Source of the DNA: Pseudomonas nabeulensis
Lineage (GTDB): Bacteria; Pseudomonadota; Gammaproteobacteria; Pseudomonadales; Pseudomonadaceae
Reading direction: 5' to 3'
Length of the DNA: 64,000 nt
Assembly: GCF_004682045.1 (NCBI RefSeq)
Contig: NZ_QUZT01000016.1
Location: 1-64,000, forward strand
How positions within the stretch are numbered: the first letter of the stretch is position 1; each line of letters starts with the position of its first letter. Positions 17,582 through 27,096 of this stretch are shown in pieces. The translations under genes and the position numbers were made by a program. The notes below the pieces were generated by a model that was given only the letters and a program-made list of their open reading frames with translations, did no database searches and was not told the DNA's origin.

Positions 17582-17609
17582 TGTGACCGGAGGCTTTTTT
17601 GAATAGTTC
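17582..17609 (-). promoter_or_regulatory. Candidate AlgU (sigma-22) promoter for the DUF4398-lptF operon
   Basis: Read on the minus strand: GAACTA (17609-17604), a 17-nt spacer, then TCACA (17586-17582). This resembles the AlgU/RpoE consensus GAACTT-N16/17-TCTGA and lies about 110 nt before the gene start. By eye only. Confidence 0.35.
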
Positions 17610-17695
17610 AGAGAAGATGGCGATTTGCCTAAAAAAATATCTGACTGATTGGTCAGCGTAAATAAGATGGAACTTCTGCGTTGCGCAGCGGTACG

Positions 17696-17716
17696 CCGGG
17701 CCTGTGAGAGGCCCGG
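17696..17716 (-). terminator. Weak hairpin after the 114-residue gene
   Basis: CCGGGCC / GGCCCGG with a 7-nt loop, just downstream of the minus-strand gene ending at 17732. No T-run follows, so it may not be a true intrinsic terminator. Confidence 0.35.
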
Positions 17717-17731
17717 AATACAGGGGGTTGG

Positions 17732-18076
17732 TCAGTGTTTCTGTTCGTCGGCGCTGGCTGACAGGTCGTGTAAGTAGCGGCGCGACAGGGTCAGGAAGCG
17801 CGGAGTAGGGCCGACATCTTCATACAGCGGATCGCCCTCCTCATCGGTGGCAATCACCTGTTGGCCCTTGATGTAGGGAAAGCTCGCTTCCAGTTCTTCA
17901 AGCGCCGCACCGATCAGCTCGCCGAGCAGTTCTTCGGGGTGACGCTTGGGGTACATCTCGGTGATGGCGGCCAGCCTCGCCGCAGACTCCATATCCAAAT
18001 GGATAGCGTATTCAGTCTTGGTCAGGCGACCCTTGGCGTTTTCTTCCCAATGCTGGGCCAGTTCTCGAATTTTCAT
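17732..18076 (-). CDS. Conserved small hypothetical protein
   Basis: A 114-residue soluble, acidic protein without signal peptide or membrane segment. I do not recognise its function. Residues 1-65 look helical (MKIRELAQHWEENAKGRL start, then EYAIHLDMESAARLAAITEM), followed by a short strand-rich part ending in YEDVGPTPRFLTLSRRYL. The start at 18076 is preferred because the conserved-looking sequence begins there and an AGG precedes it; an in-frame ATG farther upstream would add 19 low-complexity residues. It is divergently oriented to ppc. Confidence 0.78.
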   Translation of the reverse strand: MKIRELAQHWEENAKGRLTKTEYAIHLDMESAARLAAITEMYPKRHPEELLGELIGAALEELEASFPYIKGQQVIATDEEGDPLYEDVGPTPRFLTLSRRYLHDLSASADEQKH

Positions 18077-18261
18077 GGCAACCTCAGTAAAGCCTGCGAT
18101 GGCAGGCGGTGATGAGTGACCAGTCGCGTGCATGGATAAACACAGGCGACTCAGTGTTGAGACTAGCTGTTAGCCACAAGGTTTAAAGTCTTGTAAGAAA
18201 TGAACACTGGCGGCACTCTGGACCCCCTGCGCGTCCCGGATTTCTGGCTGGAGATTGGCTG

Positions 18262-20889
18262 ATGAGTGATATCGATGCACGCTTGCGTGAGGATGTTCAC
18301 CTGCTGGGTGAACTGCTGGGTAATACGATTCGAGAGCAGTACGGTGATGATTTTCTCGACAAGATCGAGCAGATCCGCAAAGGCGCCAAGGCCGACCGCC
18401 ACGGTGCTGGCGACGAGCTGAGTGCCAGCCTCAACCAGTTGCAGGAGGACGAACTGCTGCCGGTGGCCCGGGCCTTCAACCAGTTCCTCAACCTGGCCAA
18501 TATCGCCGAGCAATACCAACTGATTCATCGACGCGACGAGTCGCAACCGGCGCCGTTCGAGTCCCGTGTGTTGCCCGAATTGCTCGCGCGCCTGCAAAGC
18601 GAAGGTCACAGCGACGAATCCCTGGCCCGCCAGCTGGGGCGGCTGGAGATTGAGCTGGTGCTCACCGCCCACCCCACCGAAGTGGCGCGCCGCACCCTGA
18701 TCCAGAAATACGATGCCATTGCCGCCCAGTTGGCCTTGCAGGATCACCGTGACCTCACCACCGCCGAGCGCGAACAGATCCGCGAGCGCCTGCAACGCTT
18801 GATCGCCGAAGCCTGGCACACCGAAGAAATCCGCCGTGTCCGGCCCACGCCGGTGGACGAAGCCAAATGGGGCTTCGCGGTGATCGAGCATTCGCTGTGG
18901 CATGCCATCCCCAATTATTTGCGCAAGGCCGACCGGGCCTTGCATGCCGCCACAGGCCTGCGCTTGCCCCTGGAGGCCGCGCCGATTCGTTTCGCCTCGT
19001 GGATGGGCGGCGACCGTGATGGCAACCCCAATGTCACCGCGCCTGTTACCCGCGAAGTGCTGTTGCTGGCGCGCTGGATGGCCGCCGACCTGTACCTGCG
19101 CGATATCGACCATTTGGCTTCCGAGCTGTCGATGCAACAGGCCAGCCCGGCATTGCAGGCCAAGGTCGGCGACAGCGTCGAACCGTACCGCGCCTTGCTC
19201 AAGCAACTGCGTGAACGCCTGCGCGCCACGCGCCAATGGGCGCACACCGCGCTCAGCAGCAGCACCCCGGCACCGGGTGAGGTGCTACAGAACAACCGTG
19301 ACCTGTTGGACCCACTGGAGCTGTGCTACGCGTCGCTGCACGAATGCGGCATGGGCGTGATCGCTGATGGCCCGTTGCTCGACTGCCTGCGCCGTGCCGT
19401 GACCTTCGGACTGTTCCTGGTACGCCTGGATGTGCGCCAGGATTCCAGCCGGCATTCGGCGGCCATGACGGAAATCACCGATTACCTTGGCCTCGGCCGT
19501 TATGAGGATTGGGACGAAGACGCGCGCATCCGCTTTTTGACCCAGGAGCTGGCGAATCGCCGGCCATTGCTGCCGGGGTATTTCAAACCCTCGGCGGACA
19601 CCGCCGAAGTGTTGAACACCTGCAAGGAAATCGCCGCAGCACCGGCGGCTTCGCTGGGTTCGTATGTCATCTCCATGGCGGGCGCTGCGTCCGACGTGCT
19701 GGCGGTGCAACTGCTGCTGAAAGAGTCGGGCGTGCAACGGCCGATGCGCGTGGTGCCGCTGTTCGAAACCCTGGCCGACCTGGATAACGCCGGGCCGGTG
19801 ATGGAGCGCCTGCTGCAACTGCCGGGTTATCGCGCGCGCTTGCAGGGCCCGCAGGAAGTGATGATCGGCTATTCGGACTCCGCCAAGGACGCCGGCACCA
19901 CCGCCGCGGCCTGGGCGCAATACCGTGCGCAAGAGCGACTGGTGGATATCTGCCGCGAGCAACAGGTGGAACTGCTGTTGTTCCACGGTCGCGGCGGCAC
20001 CGTTGGCCGTGGCGGTGGACCGGCCCACGCGGCGATCCTGTCGCAACCGCCGGGCTCGGTGGCAGGACGTTTCCGCACCACCGAACAGGGCGAAATGATC
20101 CGCTTCAAGTTTGGCTTGCCGGATATCGCCGAGCAGAACCTCAACCTTTATCTGGCCGCCGTGCTCGAAGCGACATTGCTGCCACCGCCGCCACCGGAGC
20201 CGGCCTGGCGCCATTTGATGGACGAATTGGCAGCAGACGGTGTCAGCGCCTATCGCGCCGTCGTGCGGGAAAATCCGCAGTTCGTCGAATACTTCCGTCA
20301 GTCCACCCCCGAGCAGGAGTTGGGCCGCTTGCCGTTGGGCAGTCGCCCGGCCAAGCGCCGTGCCGGGGGTATTGAAAGCCTGCGCGCTATCCCGTGGATC
20401 TTCGGCTGGACCCAGACTCGCCTGATGTTGCCGGCGTGGCTTGGCTGGGAAGCCGCATTGAGCAAGGCGCTGGAGCGCGGCGAAGGCGAATTGCTGGGGC
20501 AGATGCGCGAACAGTGGCCGTTCTTCCGCACCCGCATCGACATGCTGGAAATGGTCCTGGCCAAGGCCGATGCGGATATTGCCCAGCTCTATGACGAGCG
20601 CCTGGTGCAGCCAGACCTGTTGCCATTGGGTGCGCACTTACGCGACCTATTGTCGCAGGCGTGCAGCGTGGTGCTTGGCTTGACCGGCCAGTCGCAACTG
20701 CTGGCCCACAGCCCGGACACCCTGGAGTTCATCCGCCTGCGCAACACCTATCTCGACCCGCTGCACTTGTTGCAGGCCGAGCTGCTGGCCCGCTCGCGCC
20801 AGCAGGAGGCCACGCAAGACAGCCCTCTGGAACAGGCGCTGCTGGTGTCCGTGGCCGGAATCGCCGCCGGTCTGCGCAACACCGGTTGA
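18262..20889 (+). CDS. ppc: Phosphoenolpyruvate carboxylase
   Basis: Makes oxaloacetate from phosphoenolpyruvate and bicarbonate, refilling the TCA cycle. The 875-residue length is normal. Active-site signatures are present: [13 protein letters not shown] (catalytic His), [11 protein letters not shown] (PEP binding), [10 protein letters not shown], and the glycine-rich [14 protein letters not shown] with its catalytic lysine/arginine surroundings. The C-terminus ends RNTG, the form required in the allosteric inhibitor site. The gene appears monocistronic, with a hairpin downstream. Confidence 0.97.
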   Translation: MSDIDARLREDVHLLGELLGNTIREQYGDDFLDKIEQIRKGAKADRHGAGDELSASLNQLQEDELLPVARAFNQFLNLANIAEQYQLIHRRDESQPAPFESRVLPELLARLQSEGHSDESLARQLGRLEIELVLTAHPTEVARRTLIQKYDAIAAQLALQDHRDLTTAEREQIRERLQRLIAEAWHTEEIRRVRPTPVDEAKWGFAVIEHSLWHAIPNYLRKADRALHAATGLRLPLEAAPIRFASWMGGDRDGNPNVTAPVTREVLLLARWMAADLYLRDIDHLASELSMQQASPALQAKVGDSVEPYRALLKQLRERLRATRQWAHTALSSSTPAPGEVLQNNRDLLDPLELCYASLHECGMGVIADGPLLDCLRRAVTFGLFLVRLDVRQDSSRHSAAMTEITDYLGLGRYEDWDEDARIRFLTQELANRRPLLPGYFKPSADTAEVLNTCKEIAAAPAASLGSYVISMAGAASDVLAVQLLLKESGVQRPMRVVPLFETLADLDNAGPVMERLLQLPGYRARLQGPQEVMIGYSDSAKDAGTTAAAWAQYRAQERLVDICREQQVELLLFHGRGGTVGRGGGPAHAAILSQPPGSVAGRFRTTEQGEMIRFKFGLPDIAEQNLNLYLAAVLEATLLPPPPPEPAWRHLMDELAADGVSAYRAVVRENPQFVEYFRQSTPEQELGRLPLGSRPAKRRAGGIESLRAIPWIFGWTQTRLMLPAWLGWEAALSKALERGEGELLGQMREQWPFFRTRIDMLEMVLAKADADIAQLYDERLVQPDLLPLGAHLRDLLSQACSVVLGLTGQSQLLAHSPDTLEFIRLRNTYLDPLHLLQAELLARSRQQEATQDSPLEQALLVSVAGIAAGLRNTG

Positions 20890-20930
20890 AGTTTTTCGCG
20901 TGTTCTCAACGGCTTGCGATTAAACCGTGA

Positions 20931-20960
20931 CAGCCGCCCCGAAAGGGGCGGTTCGCGTTT
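20931..20960 (+). terminator. Putative terminator of ppc
   Basis: Strong hairpin CCGCCCC-GAAA-GGGGCGG with a stable tetraloop, followed by TTCGCGTTT. The T-tract is interrupted. Confidence 0.6.
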
Positions 20961-21066
20961 AAAAGTGCAGGGTTGCACTCAGGCATACCCTACCTATGAC
21001 GTAGGCCAGGCACGGTTCCTGCGACTTTGGGCGGCTTGTGTGGTGAAGGCCTGCTGTGTATCTTGA

Positions 21067-21810
<744 letters not shown>

Positions 21811-21831
21811 TCGACCGACCTGCTACACCTA

Positions 21832-21860
21832 TAACGGCCCGCTTGCGGGCCGTTGTTGTT
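21832..21860 (+). terminator. Intrinsic terminator of adk
   Basis: AACGGCCCGC-TT-GCGGGCCGTT perfect stem followed by GTTGTTTAT. It is only about 40 nt before tsaB, so tsaB probably has its own promoter (TATACT lies just after the hairpin). Confidence 0.8.
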
Positions 21861-21900
21861 TATACTGGCGCACTTTTTTTCGACTTGGACACCCACACCG

Positions 21901-22587
21901 ATGAGCACCCTGCTGGCCCTGGACACCGCGACTGAAGCTTGCTCCGTTGCCTTGCTGCACGATGGCAAGGTAACGAGCCACTACGAGGTGATCCCGCGCC
22001 TGCACGCGCAGAAGCTGTTGCCGATGATCAAGCAACTGCTGGAAGACGCCGGCACCAGCCTGGCTGCCGTGGATGCCATCGCGTTCGGTCGTGGGCCAGG
22101 CGCCTTTACCGGTGTGCGCATCGCCATCGGCGTGGTGCAGGGCCTGGCCTTTGCGCTGGAGCGCCCGGTATTGCCGGTGTCCAACCTGGCGGTGCTGGCC
22201 CAGCGTGCGTTGCGTGAGCACGGTGCCCACCAGGTTGCAGCGGCGATTGATGCGCGGATGGATGAAGTCTATTGGGGCTGCTACCGCGAAACGGCGGGCG
22301 AGATGCGTCTGGTCGGCGTCGAAGCCGTGCAGCCGCCAGAGGCGTCGGCATTGCCACAGGATGCCAGCGGTGACTGGTTCGGTGCGGGCACCGGCTGGGG
22401 GTATGGCGAGCGCATCGCCGTGCCGTTGGTTGGCCAGGACGCCGCCATGCTGCCCCATGCTGAAGACTTGCTGGCCTTGGCCCGCTTCGCGTTTGAGCGG
22501 GGTGAGGCGATTCCGGCTGACCAGGCTGCGCCGGTGTATCTGCGCGATAAAGTCGCGCAGACTAAGGCCGAACGCGGGATTATTTGA
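21901..22587 (+). CDS. tsaB: tRNA threonylcarbamoyladenosine biosynthesis protein TsaB
   Basis: Partner of TsaD and TsaE in making t6A at position 37 of ANN-decoding tRNAs. The 228-residue protein has the ASKHA-fold N-terminus MSTLLALDTATEACSVAL and the family motif FGRGPGAFTGVRIAIGV. The start at 21901 is where the conserved sequence begins; an in-frame start 48 nt upstream would lie in the adk terminator region. tcdA, which modifies t6A further to ct6A, is elsewhere in this window. Confidence 0.94.
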   Translation: MSTLLALDTATEACSVALLHDGKVTSHYEVIPRLHAQKLLPMIKQLLEDAGTSLAAVDAIAFGRGPGAFTGVRIAIGVVQGLAFALERPVLPVSNLAVLAQRALREHGAHQVAAAIDARMDEVYWGCYRETAGEMRLVGVEAVQPPEASALPQDASGDWFGAGTGWGYGERIAVPLVGQDAAMLPHAEDLLALARFAFERGEAIPADQAAPVYLRDKVAQTKAERGII

Positions 22588-22747
22588 CGCCAAAAATGCG
22601 GGTAATTTCTGACAAAAGTCGCCAATCGTCAGAATTTGCCCCAGCTTTTAAACCTTTTGCCAATATTGTGTTCTAGTTATCACCAGAGCATTTGCGCGCC
22701 ATGGAAAGCGCCACTAAAATGCCATCACTGATACCGAGTTCGCTAGT

Positions 22748-23038
22748 ATGCGCATAGACGGCTTTCCCTCACATTCCTACCCCATCAAGCGCAAGCCGCG
22801 TAAGGCCAACGCTACGGTGGACGACTCCGTCGAGGATTCGCCGGACTTCATCGAAGTCCAGTCCGATGCGCAGGCCAATGCCCAGGCCCGTATCAACAAT
22901 CTTCCTGCCCGCCAGCAAGACATGGTCTTCCCGCGTTCCATGAGCAAAAGCGTTGCCACCGCCCTGGCCAGCTACCTGACCACCGCCGGCTTTGTCGAAT
23001 GGGATATGGAAGTGCTGGGTCTCGATATCCATATCTGA
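22748..23038 (+). CDS. Small hypothetical protein coupled to DUF72 gene
   Basis: A 96-residue soluble protein of no family I can name. The N-terminal half is polar and probably disordered (IKRKPRKANATVDDSVED); residues 50-96 contain a likely helix pair (NNLPARQQDM, SKSVATALASYLTTAGF) and end in an acidic strand. Its TGA overlaps the ATG of the DUF72 gene (TGATG), which indicates translational coupling. The 160 bp upstream show no clear promoter to my eye. Confidence 0.75.
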   Translation: MRIDGFPSHSYPIKRKPRKANATVDDSVEDSPDFIEVQSDAQANAQARINNLPARQQDMVFPRSMSKSVATALASYLTTAGFVEWDMEVLGLDIHI

Positions 23039-23898
23039 TGCGCCTGCCTTACTTTGTCGGTTGCCCGTCCTGGAGTGAAAACGCCTGGCGCGAGTACCTT
23101 TACCCCGCCGATGCCCGTTCCAGCGACTACCTCGCCCTCTATTCCCAAGTCTTCAACGCCGTTGAAGGCAATACCACGTTCTACGCTCGACCTTCGGCGG
23201 CCACCGTGCAGCGCTGGGCCGAGATCATGCCTGCCGATTTTCGTTTCACCGCCAAGTTTCCCGGTGATATCAGCCACGGTGGCGATCTGCGCGAGCAACT
23301 GCCGGCGGCCGAGAGTTTTGTCGGTTTGATGAGCCCATTGGGTGAGCGGGTTTCGCCGCTGTGGCTGCAACTGTCGGCGAACTTTTCGCCGCAGCGCCTG
23401 GGCGAGTTGGCCGGTTTTATCGATGGCCTGGAGCGCCCGATGGCCGTGGAAGTGCGCCATCCCGAGTTCTTCGCCAAGGGCGATGCCGAGCGCATGCTCA
23501 ACCGTTTGCTGCGTGATCGCGGCGTTGAGCGTATCTGCCTGGATTCGCGCCCGCTGTTCAGTTGCACCGCCACCACGGCGGCGGTGCTGCATGCCCAATC
23601 GAAGAAACCCAAGGTGCCGCCGCGACCGGCAGCGCTGACGCTGTTTCCCCAGGTGCGCTTTATTGGCCATCCGGAACTGGAAGCCAATGACCCGTTTTTG
23701 ATCCCGTGGGTAGAAAAAATCGCCGGCTGGATCGAAGAGGGCCGCACCCCTTACGTATTCCTGCACACCTCGGACAACCGCCTGGCCGCCCAACTGGCTT
23801 TGCGCTTTCACGAAAAACTGATGGCGCGCCTGCCCGGCCTGCCAGCGCTGCCGACCTTGGATCGGCAACCCGCCGTGGAGCAACTGGGGTTACTCTAA
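23038..23898 (+). CDS. DUF72 (YecE-like) protein
   Basis: Conserved protein of unknown biochemical function with a TIM-barrel-like DUF72 domain, 286 residues. Typical features are the N-terminal YFVGCPSWSENAWREYLYP, the central FNAVEGNTTFYARPSAATV and FRFTAKFPGDISH, and a C-terminal HTSDNRLAAQLALRFHE. DUF72 proteins are widespread, and no reaction has been firmly assigned as far as I know. It begins in the stop of the 96-residue gene. The ATG at 23038 gives the normal N-terminus. Confidence 0.88.
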   Translation: MRLPYFVGCPSWSENAWREYLYPADARSSDYLALYSQVFNAVEGNTTFYARPSAATVQRWAEIMPADFRFTAKFPGDISHGGDLREQLPAAESFVGLMSPLGERVSPLWLQLSANFSPQRLGELAGFIDGLERPMAVEVRHPEFFAKGDAERMLNRLLRDRGVERICLDSRPLFSCTATTAAVLHAQSKKPKVPPRPAALTLFPQVRFIGHPELEANDPFLIPWVEKIAGWIEEGRTPYVFLHTSDNRLAAQLALRFHEKLMARLPGLPALPTLDRQPAVEQLGLL

Positions 23899-23925
23899 GG
23901 CTCCTTTTTTCGCCTGGAGCCCGCC

Positions 23926-24753
23926 ATGGATGCCCAAACCCTTCGCGCCGAAACCTTTAGGGCCCTGCACGAACGTGATCGTGCGTTCGTGATGCCAAAC
24001 CCGTGGGACGCCGGATCCGCGATCATGCTGGCCAGCCTCGGTTTTGAAGCCTTGGCCACCACCAGTGCGGGGTTTGCCTTCAGCCTTGGCCGGCCTGATG
24101 CGGAGGGCGCGTTATCCCTGGAGGATACCTTGGGCAATGCCGGTGCCATCGTTCGGGCAACTTCGCTGCCGGTGGCGGCGGACCTGGAAAATGGCTTCAG
24201 CGACACGCCCGACGGCTGCGCCCAGACCATTCTGCGCGCAGCGGCGACAGGCATTGTCGGCGGTTCCATCGAAGATGCCACGGGCATCGCTGCCGACCCG
24301 ATCTACCCCTTTGATTTGTCTGTTGAGCGTGTCGCCGCCGCCGTTGCCGCCGCCCGCAGCCTGCCGTTTCCCTTCACCCTGACCGCGCGTGCGGAAAATC
24401 TCCTGCACGGTCGCCTGGATTTGCCCGACACCATCCGCCGCCTGCAAGCCTACGCCGAAGCCGGCGCCGACGTGCTGTACGCACCAGGCCTGTGCAGTGC
24501 CGAGGACATTGTCGCGGTGGTCAAGGCCGTGGCGCCCAAGCCGGTGAACGTGCTGATGTCCGGCGGCTTGAACCTCAGCGTGGCGCAGTTGAGCGAGATG
24601 GGGGTGCGGCGCATCAGCGTCGGTTCGGCCCTGGCGTTGGCGGCGTATGGCGAGTTCTATCGGGCGGCGCAGGAGGTGTATGGGTTGGGCACCTTTACCT
24701 TCACCGAGCGCAAGATGCCGTTCAATCAGGCCAATCAGTTTTTCAAGGGCTGA
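23926..24753 (+). CDS. Isocitrate lyase / PEP mutase superfamily protein
   Basis: A 275-residue TIM-barrel enzyme of the PEP mutase/isocitrate lyase superfamily. N-terminal NPWDAGSAIMLASLGFEALA and metal-site region DLENGFSDTP with IEDATG are typical. The KKCGH motif of isocitrate lyase is absent, so it is more likely a carbon-carbon lyase or PEP-mutase-like enzyme (for instance acting on 2-oxo dicarboxylates); the exact reaction cannot be read from the sequence. It lies 27 nt after the DUF72 gene and 3 nt before the extensin-like gene, so it is part of a four-gene run from 22748. Confidence 0.85.
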   Translation: MDAQTLRAETFRALHERDRAFVMPNPWDAGSAIMLASLGFEALATTSAGFAFSLGRPDAEGALSLEDTLGNAGAIVRATSLPVAADLENGFSDTPDGCAQTILRAAATGIVGGSIEDATGIAADPIYPFDLSVERVAAAVAAARSLPFPFTLTARAENLLHGRLDLPDTIRRLQAYAEAGADVLYAPGLCSAEDIVAVVKAVAPKPVNVLMSGGLNLSVAQLSEMGVRRISVGSALALAAYGEFYRAAQEVYGLGTFTFTERKMPFNQANQFFKG

Positions 24754-24756
24754 ACA

Positions 24757-25455
24757 GTGCGCTTTTTCAACGTGATGGGCGTGTTGATGTTGCTGGTGGG
24801 CGCCGCTGCGTTTGGTGTATGGCGCGGTTGGGTGCCGCTTGCGGCGCAATGGAACCCGTGGGCACCGCTGGATGTGCGCGCCAGCCCCAACCTGTTGACG
24901 CGCTATAAGCTGGGGCGTTTGCAGGATGACCCGGCGTTGTGCGACCAGGTGCTGGAAACGGCCGGTCTCCGGGTCAGCCGTCAGGCCGATACGCCCGCCG
25001 ATGCGGCGTGCCCCCTGCGCAATATGTTGCGCGTGCAAGCGGCAGACGTCGGTTTAAGCAGCAGCTTCCTGGCCAGTTGCCCGCTGGCCGTGGCGTTCGC
25101 CCTGTTCGAGCGCCACAGCCTGCAACCGGCGGCGCAGGCAGTATTCGGCCAGGCGGTGACGCGGGTCGATCACTTGGGCAGTTTTGCCTGTCGCAATGTG
25201 TATAACCGTGCCGAGGGCAGTCTTAGCCAGCATGCGTCGGCCAACGCGCTGGATATTGCCGGATTCCGTCTGGCCGATGGTCGCAGCATCAGCGTGCTCA
25301 AGGATTGGCCGGGGGAGGGCGATAAGGCGCGATTTCTGCGACAGGTGCGGGATGGCGCCTGCGATGACTTCAATGTGGTGTTGAGCCCGGACTACAACGC
25401 CGCGCACCGTAATCACTTTCACCTGGACATGGGGCGTTGGTGGGTATGCCGCTGA
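24757..25455 (+). CDS. Extensin-like protein, putative LAS-type peptidoglycan metallopeptidase
   Basis: A 232-residue protein with an uncleaved or cleaved N-terminal hydrophobic segment (about residues 3-21), so it is exported or membrane-anchored. The C-terminal domain is the extensin-like family: SQHASANALDIAGF and HRNHFHLDMG. These give H159-x6-D166 and H220-x-H222, the zinc-ligand pattern of LAS (M15-type) peptidoglycan peptidases. Six cysteines (62, 85, 108, 145, 202, 231) suggest disulfides in the periplasm. The start is GTG, 3 nt after the previous stop. It is convergent with the repeat protein at 25459 (3 nt gap). Confidence 0.82.
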   Translation: MRFFNVMGVLMLLVGAAAFGVWRGWVPLAAQWNPWAPLDVRASPNLLTRYKLGRLQDDPALCDQVLETAGLRVSRQADTPADAACPLRNMLRVQAADVGLSSSFLASCPLAVAFALFERHSLQPAAQAVFGQAVTRVDHLGSFACRNVYNRAEGSLSQHASANALDIAGFRLADGRSISVLKDWPGEGDKARFLRQVRDGACDDFNVVLSPDYNAAHRNHFHLDMGRWWVCR

Positions 25456-25458
25456 GGT

Positions 25459-26079
25459 TCAGGCCGCCAGGCGCAGGTTTTGGGTGACCAGCGGGCGCGC
25501 CCAGAAGTAGTCGAAGTCCAGGGCTTTCTGTTGTGCCACCAGTTCTTCGGCCGGGTACGGCGTGGCGGCCGGTGGCAGCAGGTCCAGTTCGAACTCGGCA
25601 ATCGGCAAGTGCAGCGGGCGTGGCTCCGGCGCTGGGCCTGGGTCTGGTAGCGGCTGGCCAGCGGTCAAGACGATAGGGCGAACCCAGCCGCTTTCGAAAT
25701 TCTGTTGGCGTTGCTGGGCGACGATTTCTTCGTCCGGGAACGGTTCTGCGGCCGGTGGCAGCAACTCGGTCTCGAACTCGGCAATCGGCAGGAACAACGG
25801 CTCAGGCGGGGCGATCTCGGTGTCTTTGACGTCGCACTCACGCTGGGTGAGGATTTGCGACAGCAGGTCGGCGCCGGCGCTGGGCTCTACCGCTGGGTCC
25901 ACCGGTGCAGGCGCCTGGGCGGCGAGTGCGTCCGGCGTGTCGCCGAGCTGCTCGGCCAGCGCCCGGGCGAAGAAGTCCTGCCACACATGACTCACCCCGG
26001 CCAGCGCTTGAGTATTGCGCAGGCCGTAGTGGTTGTGGGTCGGCAGTACACCGATGGTTAGGGGAAGAATGTCTGACAT
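25459..26079 (-). CDS. Hypothetical protein with internal tandem duplication
   Basis: A 206-residue acidic, proline-rich protein of no family I can name, without signal peptide. It contains two related units: residues 91-137 (EPLFLPIAEFETELLPPAAE...EEIVAQQ...RPIV) and 150-198 (RPLHLPIAEFELDLLPPAAT...EELVAQQ...RPLV), about 60% identical by eye. The first 50 residues (PTHNHYGLRNTQALAGVSHVWQDFF) are different and look like a separate small domain. The start at 26079 is chosen from the position of this domain. The gene is divergent from rsmJ with about 95 nt between. Confidence 0.75.
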   Translation of the reverse strand: MSDILPLTIGVLPTHNHYGLRNTQALAGVSHVWQDFFARALAEQLGDTPDALAAQAPAPVDPAVEPSAGADLLSQILTQRECDVKDTEIAPPEPLFLPIAEFETELLPPAAEPFPDEEIVAQQRQQNFESGWVRPIVLTAGQPLPDPGPAPEPRPLHLPIAEFELDLLPPAATPYPAEELVAQQKALDFDYFWARPLVTQNLRLAA

Positions 26080-26175
26080 TTTTCTCGGTCGACGCTCAGC
26101 TCTGGCAAAATACCTGACTGTGATTTTTATCGGCCGATGTTTGCCGATCCTTAATATTTTTGAGCGTAGCGATTG

Positions 26176-26958
26176 ATGAGCGAACAACCAGCGGCCAGCC
26201 GCATCCAGGTCGAGGCCTTGGGCGAAGGTTTCCAGGCCCTTGCCGAGCAATGGGCGTCGCGCCTTGGCTTGCCTTTAGCGCTGGCGGATGCGGAGTTTTC
26301 CCTGCAAGTCGGGGAGCACGGCCTACAGCTGCAACAGCTCGGGCCTGACGCGCCGGGGCCGGTGCGGGTGGACTTTGTCGAGGGTGGCGCGGCGCATCGG
26401 CGGTTGTATGGTGGTGGCAGCGGGCAGATGATCGCCAAGGCCGTGGGCATCGCCCAAGGCGTGCGCCCTCGGGTACTGGACGCTACGGCGGGGCTGGGCA
26501 AAGACGCGTTCGTGCTGGCCAGCCTGGGCTGTGAGATGAGCCTGATCGAACGCCAGCCGCTGATCGGCGCCTTGCTCGAAGACGGCCTGGCACGCGGCGC
26601 GGATGACTTTGAAGTGGCGCCGATTGTGGCGCGCATGACGTTGCTCAAGGGCAACTCCATCGAGGTGATGCGCAACTGGGAAGGCGAGCCGCCCCAAGTG
26701 ATCTACCTCGACCCGATGTTCCCGCACCGTGAGAAAACCGCCCTGGTGAAGAAGGAAATGCGCCTGTTCCGGCCATTGGTGGGCGATGACCCGGATGCGC
26801 CGGCGTTGTTGGCGGCGGCGCTGGCGTTGGCCAGTCATCGGGTGGTGGTGAAGCGGCCGCGCAAGGCGCCGTGTATTGAAGGGCCGAAGCCAAGTCATGC
26901 GTTGGATGGGAAGTCCAGTCGGTATGACATTTATCCCAAGAAGGCACTTAAGGCCTGA
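26176..26958 (+). CDS. rsmJ: 16S rRNA (guanine1516-N2)-methyltransferase
   Basis: SAM-dependent methyltransferase that modifies G1516 of 16S rRNA. The 260-residue protein shows the class I SAM motif [19 protein letters not shown] at about residue 100 and the catalytic-region [20 protein letters not shown]. These match the RsmJ (YhiQ, DUF548) family. The ATG at 26176 is preferred to a TTG three bases upstream. A REP pair follows 24 nt after the stop. Confidence 0.92.
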   Translation: MSEQPAASRIQVEALGEGFQALAEQWASRLGLPLALADAEFSLQVGEHGLQLQQLGPDAPGPVRVDFVEGGAAHRRLYGGGSGQMIAKAVGIAQGVRPRVLDATAGLGKDAFVLASLGCEMSLIERQPLIGALLEDGLARGADDFEVAPIVARMTLLKGNSIEVMRNWEGEPPQVIYLDPMFPHREKTALVKKEMRLFRPLVGDDPDAPALLAAALALASHRVVVKRPRKAPCIEGPKPSHALDGKSSRYDIYPKKALKA

Positions 26959-26982
26959 ATCTTCAGTGGTCTTGAGGGCCTC

Positions 26983-27070
26983 ATCGGGGGCAAGCCCCCT
27001 CCCACATTGACTGCATTCACATATTTTGATTTGTGAACACAGTCAGTGTAGGAGGGGACTTGCCCCCGAT
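26983..27070. repeat. Everted REP pair
   Basis: Here the order of arms is reversed relative to all other pairs: ATCGGGGGCAAGCCCCC... (26983-27005) comes first and GTAGGAGGGGACTTGCCC... (27048-27070) second. The inner 42 bases are also an inverted repeat (TTGACTG ... CAGTCAGT). Total length is again 88 bp. The second arm has two changes from the consensus. Confidence 0.85.
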
Positions 27071-27096
27071 AGGGCCGGCCCAGACACCACAAGACC

